DNA of 64,000 nt, taken from positions 1,736,001 through 1,800,000 of the forward strand of contig CM114274.1 of assembly GCA_050084515.1 (NCBI GenBank). Reading direction: 5' to 3'. This DNA comes from Blasia pusilla. Lineage: Eukaryota > Marchantiophyta > Marchantiopsida > Blasiales. This document shows, in pieces, positions 21,793-34,049 of the stretch (positions within the stretch are counted from its first letter, which is position 1; every line of letters starts with the position of its first letter). Both the position numbers and the translations under genes were made by a program. The notes beneath the pieces were generated by a model that had not been told where the DNA came from, did no database searches, and saw only the letters and a list, made by a program, of their open reading frames with translations.

Positions 21793-22005
21793 TGAGGGAG
21801 ATGCCTTTGTCAAGCCATGTTTCTCATGTTGAGCCTTAGGAGCGCCTCTCTTGCATAGACGTATGTGGGTGTGTAAGAGTTAGGGTGTTAGCATTCGGAT
21901 TCCATCATAGCAGAGGATGGATATGGTTCAATATGCCAATGTAAATTCATGAGTGGAGTTTTAGGCAAGTTGAGCCGTTTTTACTACTCTTGATTTTTTT
22001 GTTGG

Positions 22006-22117
22006 GATCCCAGTGTATATGTGTGAGCTTGTTTGGTTATGTGTGGATCTACCCGTATGTTGGGGAAGATCGGTATTTTGTGGTGTGTAGATGTGACCAA
22101 CGATGTGGGTGATGTGG
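22006..22117 (+). repeat. LTR-like segment, copy 2 (split by solo LTR 2)
   Basis: The second copy of the 21376-21514 segment. Its last 30 bp lie at 23138-23164 after the inserted solo LTR. The end ATGTGTATGCGCACGACA also occurs inverted at about 33624-33647. Confidence 0.6.
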
Positions 22118-23137
22118 TGTCGCGCCCCTGCTCTCCTTGAACGTCAATCTTTAGTGTTGTGGAAGCGTACGTTCAATAGGTCACGATCTCATCGCCGATC
22201 TGCACCCAAACACGCACTCTCGTTAGTCGGGTCTGGGCCAACCAGCATTCCAACCCACCGAGTTCTCAACTCGGCGTCTCATCAAGCTCAACCTTCCTTA
22301 GTTCCTAGTTTCCAAAACACGGCAAGTCCTTCAAGACTTGGAACAGACTTCCTGGTTAGTCCAGGGATCTGAAACGGCACTTGCGTGCCTAGCGATCCCA
22401 ACTGTTCAACGGACCTCGTGTGAGTTCCAAACCGAGACCCAAGTAATTGAGTCGCGGGGTGAAATCCAAGAGGGGTGTCTAAAATCACCTCAATAGACTT
22501 GGTGTAGGTTTTCCAACCCAACTCCCAAACTCGCGTTCCGTTCCATGCCCTTGAGCCGCCCCGCAGCGCCCAAAGTGGGGTTCGGGTTCCAAGCACTCTC
22601 GAAGACCTTCCCCCTTACTAGTACTTCTGGGGTTCTCCAATAATCCCCCCTCCCCCTCCCCCCCTTTTGAAAAGGAGGGTCGGGCCCTTCATTGTGGCCC
22701 TCAACCCGACTCTACTTACAGTCGTTTCCGGGTTGTTTCTCAGCCACTGCTTATGCGTTTGCAAAGATATTTAATGCGTTTAAACCAGATTTCCATAAGC
22801 TTTCTAACGCACCCTTATTTAATCCAAACGCATCTTGGAGCTAAAAGTTATGGCCATAAATACAATTGGAAACTCTCAAACGCTAGTGGCGTTCCAAATC
22901 CGGATTCTTCCTTTGGCAACCCACTTCCTAGACTCGACTTCTTTCAAGTCTCATTCCGCGTTTGGTCCAGGTTTCTCGGTCGCGACCACAACATCTGAAA
23001 CGCGATGCCTCGTTCGCGTCTCGTCTCTTGTCTCCTCTTTGAGACTACTCCAACGCGCAAACCATCTTAGCGTGAGCCCGCTAATGTTCCGATGTTCCGC
23101 TTGGCACTCGTTTGGTCATGAGGGTCGCGACATGTGG
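22113..23137 (+). mobile_element. Solo LTR 2 with 5-bp target duplication
   Basis: The LTR is 22118-23132 (1015 bp), TGTCGCGCCCC to GGGTCGCGACA. TGTGG flanks it at 22113-22117 and 23133-23137. It is the same family as solo LTR 1 but has its own target duplication, so the two are independent insertions and not the two ends of one element. Confidence 0.92.
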
Positions 23138-23159
23138 ATTATGTAGCGATGTGTATGCG

Positions 23160-24345
23160 CACGACAACTCAAACTTTTCAAAATTTGCATACAACTTATT
23201 TTCCCTGAGTTTTGCAAACACCGTCCTTAAATATTGAGCGTGCTCGTCTAGTGACTTCGAATAAATTAGTATGTCATCTTTGTAGACGATCATATACTAA
23301 TTCGTCTCCTTATGAAAGATGGATTTCATCAAAGTGGTGAACGTCAGAGGCACATTACATAGGCAGAAGGGCATCACCACAAACTTGAACGAACCATATC
23401 TCATCCTATACGCAGTCTTCTTCACATCTGCCTCAACAATCCGAATCTGGTAATATCATGACTTCAGGTCAATCCTATTGAAATACTTGGCACCTGAAAA
23501 TAAATCAAAGAGGTCATCCATCCTTAGAAGAGGATTATTTTTCCTTACCATCACTTTATTTGGCGCCCAGTAATCGACACAAAGTCTCAACTTTTCATCT
23601 TTCTTCTTCACCAAGAGAACATGTGCTCCATGAGGTGACTTGCTAGTTTGGATGTAATCCCTCTCTAGGAGTTCACCTAATTGCTTCTTCAACTCTGAAA
23701 TTTCCTCTTGATCAAATGTGTATGGAGCCTTTGAAGGTGGTTCAGACCCCAATATTACCTCTATCTTATGATCAACCGCCCTATGTGGTGGCAACTCAAT
23801 CGGAAGCTCCTTCGTCAAGACATCACTAATTTCCTTCACAACTCTCTTGGGTGTTTTAGGGATTTCCCTTGAAGCTAATTCTTGATATCTACATCCCGCG
23901 CTTGCATCGTCCTCTACTTATCTCATCAAGCACAAAAACCCATCCTCTAACTTGGTCAAACTCGTCCTCGTAATGGCATTCCCCAACTGTGTCTTCATAG
24001 GAACCTCACAAACCAACCTGACTTGCAACTGTTTGCCTTTTATTAAGATGCTCAACCTCAATGGTCTTTGCCTCAGTTCCACCTCATACGCATCCAATAA
24101 CGTGTTTCCCAATATTCCATGGATTCTGTCAATGTCGCACATCGTGAAGTTCTCCTTCAACTCAAATACAACGCATCCCATAGTTAGCCCTGAAACTAAC
24201 TCAGAGGTCTGGTGGAACTTGCCTCCCAAGAATCCCACCCTAATGGGTTCATTCCCCTTAGTGGTCAACAACCCCAACGCCTTTACAATTCTCACGCTCA
24301 AGAAGGAGTGCGAAGCACCTATATCATCCAGCAACATCACATCGC
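23160..24345 (-). pseudogene. Ty3 protease and reverse transcriptase remnant
   Basis: Reading leftward: a retropepsin-like stretch at 24340-23918 with D-D-I-G-A-S-H-S-F where D-T/S-G-A-S-x-S-F is expected, then reverse transcriptase from 23839 with L-P-P-H-R-A-V-D-H-K-I, L-R-L-C-V-D-Y-W-A-P-N-K and, at 23290-23260, Y-K-D-D-I-L-I-Y-S, the catalytic Y-x-D-D box. An in-frame TGA follows D-L-K-S near 23457. The element stops at about 23160, at the end of the LTR-like segment. RNase H and integrase are missing. It differs from the methyltransferase-bearing Ty3 family. Confidence 0.85.
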
Positions 24346-24529
24346 GATCGACGATTTTGGATCCTAGGTAAACTAAACATCTCTTGTGTTGACATCTAAA
24401 TTATATGGTTAAATCAAACTGATTTGTTATTTAAAAAAAAATAGTATGGCTTCTCATCAACAAACCCAATCAGGTCGCGTTGAAGGATGTGTGGAAAATT
24501 GCTAAAGAAGCATAACTGGTGGGAAACGG

Positions 24530-24560
<31 letters not shown>
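24530..24560. repeat. (CT)n(CA)n microsatellite
   Basis: A short CT run is followed by ten CA/AC units. It is low-complexity sequence. Confidence 0.9.
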
Positions 24561-24635
24561 CATGGAGAACAAAATTTGCAATGAGAGAATGAGTGGAGGC
24601 TGGTCCCCTTCTCAATTATATAGGATATGTACAAG

Positions 24636-24658
24636 CAACCCTAACCCTAACCCTAACC
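24636..24658. repeat. Short telomere-like CCCTAA repeat
   Basis: Three and a half CCCTAA units occur in isolation. The plant telomere unit is normally CCCTAAA, and no array surrounds it. Confidence 0.6.
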
Positions 24659-24699
24659 ATCTTCTCGAGTTAGACTAACTGTGATTAACTAACCCTAGT

Positions 24700-27479
24700 T
24701 ACGATAATCACGCTTAACTGACTAACCAATATTAAGCTTCCCTACTTTGTGTGAGTACCAAATGTAGCAGTTCAATAGGATGCACTGATGCAATGAAGTT
24801 TTAGAAGAGAGGTTTACCACATGTCCACGTTTTTATTATTTTGGGTCATGAGAATAAACCACCTACCGCTTTTGATTAGAATGATATGATATCTATTGAC
24901 ATCCATGATCCAAATATCCATCCAAAACTAATTATTAAGCAAAAAAAACTCCCATTAATCAACACATGGTGCAAACGACTATTCAAGGGGAGTTTCATAA
25001 CGGATAGAGCAACTTGGGAGACAAAAGGTAGATGATGATCGATTAATCAATTCACATATAGTCGTGAGGATCAAGTGACAATTATTGCACAAAAATTTAT
25101 GGCAATCACACTTGAGGGTGTTATGGAGCAAGAGGCATGGGTATCTTTATGCTCATACCCTAGAATTGTGACGTCACAAGTTGGAGGATGGTCTTGAAGT
25201 AGGAGTTGGCCCCCATTAGCAATCCTACGTAAGAGAGAGTGGATCAAAAGCTACTGATGAGTTGTAGTGATATCTGACAATATCGTGGGGGGCATACTCA
25301 TTCAAATAGGATGGACTTGAGGCAGTTTGAGATGCCTTTGTGAATATATCTCCCCTTTAATTTTTTTTGTAATTTACAAAAATTTGAAGAGTTTTTTCAA
25401 CTTGATTTATGACAATAGGTTGGTTATGGCATTCACCATCAACTTATGGCGAAAGAAAATATTTTGCCATGGTAGGAAGATGTGCAAGATAGTGTTTGAG
25501 GAATGTATGTACATACCTTGGTACATCAATGAATGACTTTTAGGAACCATCATAATTACAATTTTAAAGTTATTTATTTTTTAGAATCTAATATGGAATT
25601 TTATGTTTGTGGCAACCTCATCTGCAACATCTGCAAGATGAGGGTGCATGGGGTTGCTTGGTGGTGCACTTGACATCCTTTCGGATATGTTGCTGCAAGT
25701 CTAGGAGGAGTACGACATACTTGCGGATTGGAGTTTGATAACATCTCCATGTCGTAGACTTTGGAGAAGGAGAACGTTGAGGAAAATTAGGACCTTGTTG
25801 CCATAAAAAAATTCGTGCATTGCATGCACACCAATATTAGAGGCCCTAGTGCATAGTAATAGGGATTTCAGGGAGAGTGGATCCAACTTGTCCACTTGTC
25901 GTGTCCGTGTTCCACGATGGCATTCTCCTAGTCAATTGGGTGGTGCAAGTCCTTCTCAAGATGTGTAGGCACTACGTCTACTCAACCACGTAAAAGAGTA
26001 AAGTTGGTGGAACCATCTACATCTATAATAGGTGCAAGCTAGCTAGACAATTGTGTGGGACACTAGGTACAAGCCATCCATATAAGATAAGTTATTCTTT
26101 CTACAAACTCGAAGTATGAATCTTATATAATTTTTTTTTGGATAGACATGATGTGATAGAACCCTTTACCTAAACATTTATTTGATAGAATCAGAATTTT
26201 GTATTCTCAAATCATTTACGTCTTGAACTTTATGGAATACCAATAAGTTTTCTCGTACCACAAATTCAAAAAAAAAATTTACTTAGTGCTCCCAAAATAT
26301 TTTCTTATTGCCCCCTTTGCCATTTTCCATGTGTGAAGAATCTAGGGGTTTGCAAAACAAAAGCCTAAACCCTCCTCTAACATTTCTTCTATTGTGACAA
26401 GTGTTATTTAAAAAGTAATTACGGCATCTATAGGTAAGCTTCGTTTTGCATCTCTAATGGGCAGGCTGTTTTGATTTGTGTGACAGCTCTCTATCGTGGA
26501 TCACAATTTTACAGTTACGTGCACCGTGGATCCGTGTAACAGATTTGTGTGATCCGTGTGAGTTAAGTTTGTATGATAATGATATTCGTGTGATATTAAT
26601 GTGACTACTTTAACACCACGTGACAACATGGGGTCGGTTCCATATGTCTAAGTCCGTATCCTATGTCCACACTAGTTCCAGTAGCATTTTCTCTCGCCAA
26701 AACTTCACCTCTAGTTTTCTCTCCTCTCCTCTAGTGGTGTCCCAACCTCGCATTCCGAATTAGAAGATTGTTTATCCCACCCCATTTATCCACTCCCTTC
26801 TGTTATCTTTCCTCATGGTGCCCCACCCCATTTATCAATGGCCACATACTGGTTATGTTAAAGGGGTGAATTAAATTATGAGACTAGTTAAAAATTAAAA
26901 TTTCCCAACAAATTTCCCCTCGCCATACCACGGCCATCATACTAATATGAGGTAATATAAACTATAGAGATAATAGTTGGTGTCCGTACGATGCATGAAT
27001 GTATAATTTTTCATTATCCACCCCGAGTGTACAATTAGATTCAAACAATCCTATTGGCTTAGATCCACCCTTTATGATTCCTCCCAATTCAAATTATGTG
27101 TTATGACTACGTTTGAAATCCAATTAGGACCAACTCAAATACGAGTCGATGGAACAAAAGTGCAAAATCTACATTATTATTGGTGACAGGGTGTCAACAA
27201 CAAACATCTCTATGCTTTACATTTGTCCTTTTAGATGGCCCATGCTTAGGACACATGTTCTCTCTAAAATCTCAATTCCATTGAATTAAGACGGAGAAGG
27301 ACGCAAGATGGTTGATATCAGGAGGGCTCTTCTTTCACCAACTATTAATAGTAATTAGTCACATCTAATCTCCTTAAAAAATCCTACCCTTTCCGATTCC
27401 TCCCAATTTTATTTCAAAATACGTGATAGGATGACGTTTGAAACCCAATTAAAACCAATTCAAATACGAGCCATATTGA
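24700..27479. other. AT-rich intergenic DNA, no gene seen
   Basis: No frame longer than about 70 codons occurs and none is recognisable. Nothing structural was noticed besides homopolymer runs. Confidence 0.6.
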
Positions 27480-27930
27480 ATGAAAGTCCAAATAACGATA
27501 ATTTTAGGACAAAGACATCAATCCTTGGGATTGGGTCATAAATTCTATACTATCATTGGAGATGGCCTCCTTGATTTGCAAACATCTCTTTACTTGACAT
27601 TTGGCAACCGAGCAACAAGAAAAGATTCCCTCTCTAATAAGAGCAAGAAAAATATGTATGATTATCACGGGAGAGTGTCTTTTTTATTTGCAAAAATCTC
27701 TATGTTTGACACGTGAAAACTTGACAACAAGAAAATGTTTTACATGATACGGGTAGCAAGAAAAAAGTGTGACTATGTGTGCCACATCATTAATCCCCTT
27801 GAGTGGCTGTAAACTAACAAAAGCTTTTTAAATACTTTTTTATTTCACGGTCACAATCTATACTTTTATGGGAGAGTGCGTTCTCAAAAGTGCAAACACC
27901 CCAACTTCTGCCACGTGGACTTTTTGGCAA
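27480..27930. repeat. Cluster of Helitron-like 5' ends
   Basis: Three diverged segments near 27544, 27660 and 27857 share the pattern TCTATA(C/T)T...GGGAGAGTG...TTGATTTGCAAA...TTGACA(C/T)GTGG found at the better-kept copies 31014 and 33376. The TC start after an A is typical of Helitrons. No 3' end was assigned here. Confidence 0.4.
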
Positions 27931-30900
27931 ATGAGAAGATAAAAAAAAGCTTCTAATGCTTGTTTCTCATGGTGGTTGGATGGTGCATTTTAGGGTCTAG
28001 GGTTATTCTCTGTATTAGACTCTAATGGTTCAATTCGAGTTTTCAAATTGTTGTCCTTAGGACTGTTACGATCTTTGGGAGAAGGGAGATCCGTTGATTT
28101 AATAACCTCTCACTTAGCGAAGAGTTGGCAAGAGGGAAGCAAGAAGGTGCATTCAGGTTTCAAATCTAAGAGGAGCATTGTATTCATTGATTCACAAAGA
28201 TTACAACTCCCCACTGTGCTCTCAACAATTAGGTGACGTCAACTGATACACATTCATTTTACTTGCTTACTTTTCACAAACCGTTGAGGTTGAGCATTCC
28301 GAGGTTTATTGTGAGTATACTCTTACAAGTAGTGCAATAGTTTCCGAGCTCTACCTCTAGTATGATACACGATAGTATTCTAATGTTTGTATGGTTCCTG
28401 AAATCCAAATAGTGCTACAACGAGTTCATGTTTTGATTCTGCTTCTGCCGTCTCCTCCCGATTCAACAAGGCTTGACTACAACTCCAACGGATACCGAGC
28501 ATGGCCTCTACTTAGCTCTGCTCCGACCCCGCCTCAAGCTCCAACTCTGACTTCAGTTGCAGATCCAGCGGCTCCAGAGCACAATCTCTACTCGGCTTAG
28601 CTCTAGCTCCGTCTCCCACTCTAGCTCCAGTCTTGACTTCAGATGCAGCTCCAATAGCTCCCGAGCACGGCTCTCAGACCTGCAACCATTATGGATAGAG
28701 GTGCAAAATAAAATATAGCCAACCATATTCATAGCAAAAAAATCCACACAAAGGAAGGGGCTTTCCATCAAGTATAAGGCGACTTCATCGAGAATTATGA
28801 TGTAAAGTCACCTAATGTTCAACCATTGGAAAGCTGCAAGTGGTCTCCTATATCTCAAGAGAATGTCATGGGTTTGATTGAGTGGAAAAATTCTCACTTT
28901 TGCAGCAGTCCTTGGAGAAGTGTCTCACCCTCAAACATGATCCACGCTTCGAAGATAGGGTAAACGATTCACTCTCTGCTAGAGCACACCCTGCGTTATC
29001 AAATAAGGGGTATTATCTAGAACCAATTGAAGGCTTGGGAAAAGACATTTTTATTGAAGTCTAAGGGACCCACCCCCCCATATCAACTTAGAAGACCCAG
29101 TAACGAAGGGAAAACACAATCGAGAGAGCATCTGCAAAGAAGCGAGAGCGATCTCCAGACCCCAATGTAACACAACAGCACTTGCCATCTCATAGGAGAT
29201 CCCCTCTTCAGGTGAAAAGACCTTCTACATGTGTCTCAGAACTGCAAGAGACAAAACAGTCACCTCAGAGAGTACCAAATGGATTTGGAGATGAGCCTCG
29301 TATCTATGAGAGCTAGAGTCTGGGGTTGAATCATATGTATTAATCGACACATGTAATGCTCTCTTTGAGAAGCAATCTACTAAAGGAAGTTGTGGGATCC
29401 CGTGTGTGAATGTCTGTTAACTATCTGCCCCTCCCTATCTATCAATACTCAACTCAAGCACTCTTGACTACAAAACAATATTTCAGACAGACATTCAAAA
29501 TCTCAATAAGGTTGTGTGGCTACCTTACTGTACCCGAGGAGCCGCGGAAGTTTACGAGCGCGGCCAAAACAAGCCACGCACTTGAAATAAATCTGCCATA
29601 TTGGTAGAAATTTGTCTGATTGAAAAGCGTGCCGTTCGTGAACACAACCTCGAAAGAACAATCAATCAGTGTATAAGGTATGAATATCGGATGGTGTCTC
29701 CGATTTACATGAGACCGGATTGTCGGTGGTGCAAAGGAGAGGACCCAAACCCAAACCAACTACCTACACCAAAATGCAGCAAAAATGCAGGCCGTGCACA
29801 TGAGAGAATAGTCTGCAAGGTGCACAGAATGAACCAGGCTGCAAGGCAAGAACAAAGCACCAAGCTGCAAGCCAAGAACAAAACATCATGTGCAAAGATG
29901 GTGCGAGAGCAGGTGCAAGGTGGCACCAACAAGCAGACGTACAACGAGTCGCGTCTGCCTAGAGCCATGCATGAGAGGGATGAGAAGAGCAAAGTCAGAG
30001 AGGCATGGCACATTTTCTCTCCCCATCAATGTAGAGCTGTGCGAAAGAACAGCGAGTTGTGCGCGTTAGGGATAAGCGCTCTAAGAAGGGCATACCCGTG
30101 CGCTCGAGCGTGCACGGATACTTGAACTAACTATCAAAGAACGCACGCGAGAGCTACGTGCGCTCTCGAGCCCTCCAAGCAAGCCCCCATGCTCCAAACT
30201 AAACGAAAGATGTGCAGGGTGTGAAGAGCTTGCACACCGGAGTGAGAGGCTGAGAGCAAAGTCCGTGAGGGGTGAGTGGACGCTGTCGAGATAAGTGAGG
30301 GTTGCGGGGACAGCCGATCGGGGTAAAGGAAGAAGGGGGTTGGGGCGGCCGAATATCAGATGCAGGCCATTTGATTGATAATCTTACAATCCAGAGAATG
30401 TGGACCGTTAGATCTGTTCATCCAGTCTGGGCCTTTCGATTTGCAGAGGCGGCGCTAACCGCGGGTAGGGTTGGGATTCGATGTTAGGTTAGGACTTGTT
30501 ACGGTAGTATTTATTATAAGACTTTTTTAAATCGTGTTGTTCATACTCTCGGTTTTCCCTCTTCTAGCCAAATTTTTTCCCCATTTTTCATAGAGGATTT
30601 TTTTTCTTATTTTCTCTCCGATTTTCCCATTTCCTTTGTTTCCTCTTCCCACAAAATTTTTCCCGCATTTTTTCTGTATAAATTCTTCCTTTTTCTCTTT
30701 CATTATTTACTTATTTATTACTTTTAAATTTAAAGAAAACTTTTTCTTCTCTAAAGAATTTCTTTCAAGAGAAAAATTGTACTTCTTCTAGATTTTTTTC
30801 CTCTCTACCACTAATTTCCCTTCTTCTACTTAGAAATGTTTTTTCCCTCTACTTCTAATTTTCCTTCTTCTTCTTTACCCTCTTCTTCATCATGGTTTTC

Positions 30901-31013
30901 TCCCTCGCATTTATGTTTTTGTTATAAAAATGGGTATCTATCCTCTATCCTCCAAATTTATGCTTTCTTTTCTTGAGTCTCTCTTTAATTTCATCATTCT
31001 CTTTAACCTCTAA
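27931..31013. other. Intergenic DNA, low-complexity stretches, no supported gene
   Basis: At 28450-28680 a degenerate repeat rich in GCTCC/GACTTCAG occurs, with similar 45-bp blocks near 28537 and 28632. A 174-codon frame at 29601-30125 shows no domain. 30500-31010 is a TC-rich, T-rich tract. I assign no genes. Confidence 0.5.
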
Positions 31014-31182
31014 TCTATATTATTATGGGAGAGTGCCTTTTTTATTTGCAAATACCTGTATGCTTGACACGTGGCAAGTGGGCAACAAGAAAATGTTTCA
31101 CGTTCTATGGGCTACAAGAATTTTTTTCTTTGAATTTACATGAAACATCATTAATCTCTTGCCTTCACGCGCGATACACTAG
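31014..31182 (+). mobile_element. Small Helitron-like element
   Basis: Begins TCTATATTATTATGGGAGAG directly after an A and ends CTAG directly before a T, which matches Helitron insertion between A and T with TC...CTRR ends. It is 169 bp and non-coding. A clear 3' hairpin is not obvious. It is abutted by an inverted LTR starting at 31184. Confidence 0.5.
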
Positions 31183-31183
31183 T

Positions 31184-32081
31184 TGTCGCGACCCTCATAA
31201 CCAAACAACACCAAATAGGCGCCAAGCGAAACATCAGAACTCAAAGGAACTCACGCTGCGAGGTTTGCGCTTTGGAGAGGCATTTGGAAGAGTCTCTTGG
31301 AAAAGTCTAAGAGACGAAACTCGGAACAGAGTTGTGCGTTTCATGCGTTAGTGGTCGCGACCAGGAAACCTAGACCAAACGCGAGCCGAGACTTGAGATG
31401 AGATGAGTTGAGTCTTGGGAGGTTGGTTGCCAAAGAGGTGAGAACCAGTTTGGAACACGACTAGCGTTTGGGAGAATCTGACTGTGTTTTGGACCATAAC
31501 GTTGAGCTCCGAGATGCGTTCGGGACAAGTAAGGGCGCGTTGGAGAGCTGATTTTGAGACGCTTCCAACGCACTAAAGATCTCAACAAATTCATAATTAC
31601 AGGCTGAGATATTGGCCGAAAACGATTGAGAGAGCAATCGGATTGAGGGCCAATTGGAGAGGCTCGGGTGTCTTTCCCTAAATGTAGGGGGCCCCCGGAG
31701 ATCCCCAGAAGTACTAGTAAGGGAGGACCTTCTCCGAGATGTCTCGGGAAACGAAACCCCACTTTGGGCGCCAAACGGCGTTTGAGGCACGGATGGAACG
31801 GGAGTTTGGCGGGAAACCAAAACCAAACTGATCCAAGGAGTGGACTTTGTACGCCACACTTGGATTCCAACCGAGATTCACTTCGCCGTGCGAGTCTTGG
31901 TGAGGAACTCATTGGATGTCCATCGGACAGTTAGAACCGCTAGGCGCGAAACGCCGTTTCAGGTTCCTGAACCGACCAGAAAGTCTGTCCCAAGTCTTTC
32001 GAGATTTGCCCGTGTTGTAAACCGCGAAACTAGGAAGGTTGAGCTTGATGAGAGTTCGAGACGAGAACTCAGAAAGTTTAA
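31184..32081 (-). mobile_element. LTR copy 3, inverted and truncated
   Basis: In reverse orientation it matches solo LTRs 1 and 2, starting TGTCGCGACCCTC at 31184 and losing similarity at about 32081, near the equivalent of 17222 in LTR 1. The last 130 bp of the LTR are missing. The insertion boundary lies one base after the CTAG end of the Helitron-like element. It retains a central block (around 31680-31800) shared with LTR 2 and lost in LTR 1. Confidence 0.85.
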
Positions 32082-33375
32082 TACTTCACAAGTGAAGTAT
32101 TTTTGAAAAAACAAGTATCACTAAGACACATGGAACCAAAGAAGCCTTTGGAATGCGAATAAATCATTCGGGTTCTCTGGGTTCTCTAATTTGGAGATGA
32201 GGTGCTGAAGAAATTGGAGGCAACGTCAAATTAAAAGCGGTGAAAGAAGCTCGAGGAATGAAGGAGACGATTTATTTCTTGAAGCTATGGCGGTGAGGTT
32301 CTTGCAGTCATGCCCTTTGGATGTGGTTTGAGAAGTTGGAGGAGGTTCGTGTGAAATTAGCTGCAAGACCACTTGGTGGATCTACGGGTGCGTTATTTAA
32401 ATATTTCTTTCTCAATTACGTGTTTTGTCCAATCTCACTCATGCTTATGGGTTGAATTGTCTCTGGGTTCTGTATTGTACGGAGTTTGGAGATATGTCTG
32501 GGTTCTTATTACGATGCGCCAGTCTGTTTTCTCATGGAAGATCTTGATGTGTCTTTCTTATTGTTTCTGTTACCTTGTCTCAAGCAATCTGAAACTTTTT
32601 GGGTGCTTTCAATTCTAAATGCTATATCGCGTCAAGTGTTCTAGGATCCTCTTTGGCTTCATGCCGTATCAGCCATTCCTATCCACACGATTTCTACAAC
32701 GGAGATCTCTTGTTGTTGATGCTCAGACTCATCGCTGAGTTAGTCGCATAGTTAATGCATATTGATGATATATGTGTGAAACGAATGTGACATGCCAAGA
32801 AAAAAATGCCATTCAAAGTTCCCTCAAATTTCCCGTTTACTCCCGTTCGTTTCTTCCTTGTGTGGAGAACTTTTTGGCTCAGTGATTGAAGTGCATAGCC
32901 TGTTAATATAATTTGCGAGTTTCTCATCCATTAATTCACGGATGTGAATAATCTCCCTATACGTCCGTGCTCTCGGAGGTTCTGTTCTGAAGCACACTTC
33001 CTGTGCTTGAGCTACCAGCAAGGTAGCTCAAACACCCCTCAATACAAAATAATAAATTGCGAGGGATTTTGTATTTACTTATGAAGGCGGAATAAGGCAA
33101 TAAACGATACATATTTAGTGATTTTTTAAATATATATGATTATATAATTTTTGTATTTGTATGAAATTTTTAGTTGCTTTTCTTAATTTCTCTCTTTTTC
33201 CTCTCTGAAAATTTAATATAATCTTTTTTAATTTGCAGCCAATCATCTATACTACCTATGCTATAATGCGAGGAAAGGGGGTTACTTCTTTTGGTTTGTT
33301 TTTTTCCAAAAGAAGTGAAGCTTTTCCCAATATAGTCTTCCCAACTATCCTCTTCAAGGAAAAAGTTAAAAAAAT
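32082..33375. other. Intergenic DNA, no gene seen
   Basis: AT-rich, with short frames only. Nothing recognisable. Confidence 0.55.
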
Positions 33376-33602
33376 CTATATTATTATGGGAGAGTGCCTT
33401 CTTGATTTGCAACGCCTCTTAGCTTGACATGTGGAAACTGGGCATCAAGAAAATATTTCACATGCTACGGGAAGCAAGATTTTTTTTTCAATTTGTATAA
33501 TATCATTAGTCCTTTTACTCAGGTCCCCTCCTTACATGATCGAGAGGAAGGACTACTCAAATACTTTTTTTATTTCTCATGATTACACGGGAAGCTTACT
33601 AG
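33376..33602 (+). mobile_element. Small Helitron-like element
   Basis: Starts TCTATATTATTATGGGAGAG after an A and ends CTAG before a T, 227 bp. The first ~100 bp resemble 31014-31110 and 52358-52460. No coding capacity. Confidence 0.5.
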
Positions 33603-33872
33603 TATTGGAGTATAAGAGTCACTTGTCGTGCGCATACACATCGCTATAGAACATACATCATTGTCACCGAACACACACATAAACACGTACGATCCCATGC
33701 TAACTCATGGCATCCAAACAATGAGACAAGAAGTACCAAAATATGTGCAATAAAATAAGATCCAATCTCTCTCATGACACCATAGTTCTCACATGTGTGC
33801 ACTCTCACATGTCTCTCTCAATGTTAAACCAAACCCACTCTCCTATTGAGAGGCTTGGATTACACACACACG

Positions 33873-33948
33873 GTGTCACGATTCTTAGGATAGATTGGTG
33901 GGATCTAGCAGAGCGTCTGCACGAGTAGTGGAGGACAGGCCCAAGAGG
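33873..33948. repeat. LTR-end-like segment, one arm of a distant inverted repeat
   Basis: TGTCACGATTCTTAGGATAG and about 55 following bases recur, inverted and diverged, at 52124-52195. The start TGTCACG suggests an LTR end. It lies about 100 bp before the methyltransferase fragment at 34050. Confidence 0.6.
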
Positions 33949-34049
33949 TTGAGCGAGGCATTTGTATCCAAGCGTGATAGGTCCAAGGAACTCGAGGTGG
34001 CAGGGAGTGCTATGATGACACCCTTGGATACCACATCCATTGTGTGGTG

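Noticed and set aside
17089-23132. One full-length LTR retrotransposon bounded by the two same-strand LTRs
   Set aside because: Each LTR has its own perfect but different 5-bp target duplication, so they are separate solo LTRs.
24636-24658. Interstitial telomere
   Set aside because: Only about 3.5 units of CCCTAA, not the usual plant unit, and no surrounding array; likely chance or microsatellite.
29601-30125. 174-codon open frame
   Set aside because: No recognisable domain, reiterated GCAAGG-type composition, no intron or promoter context, and an overlapping frame of similar length on the other strand.
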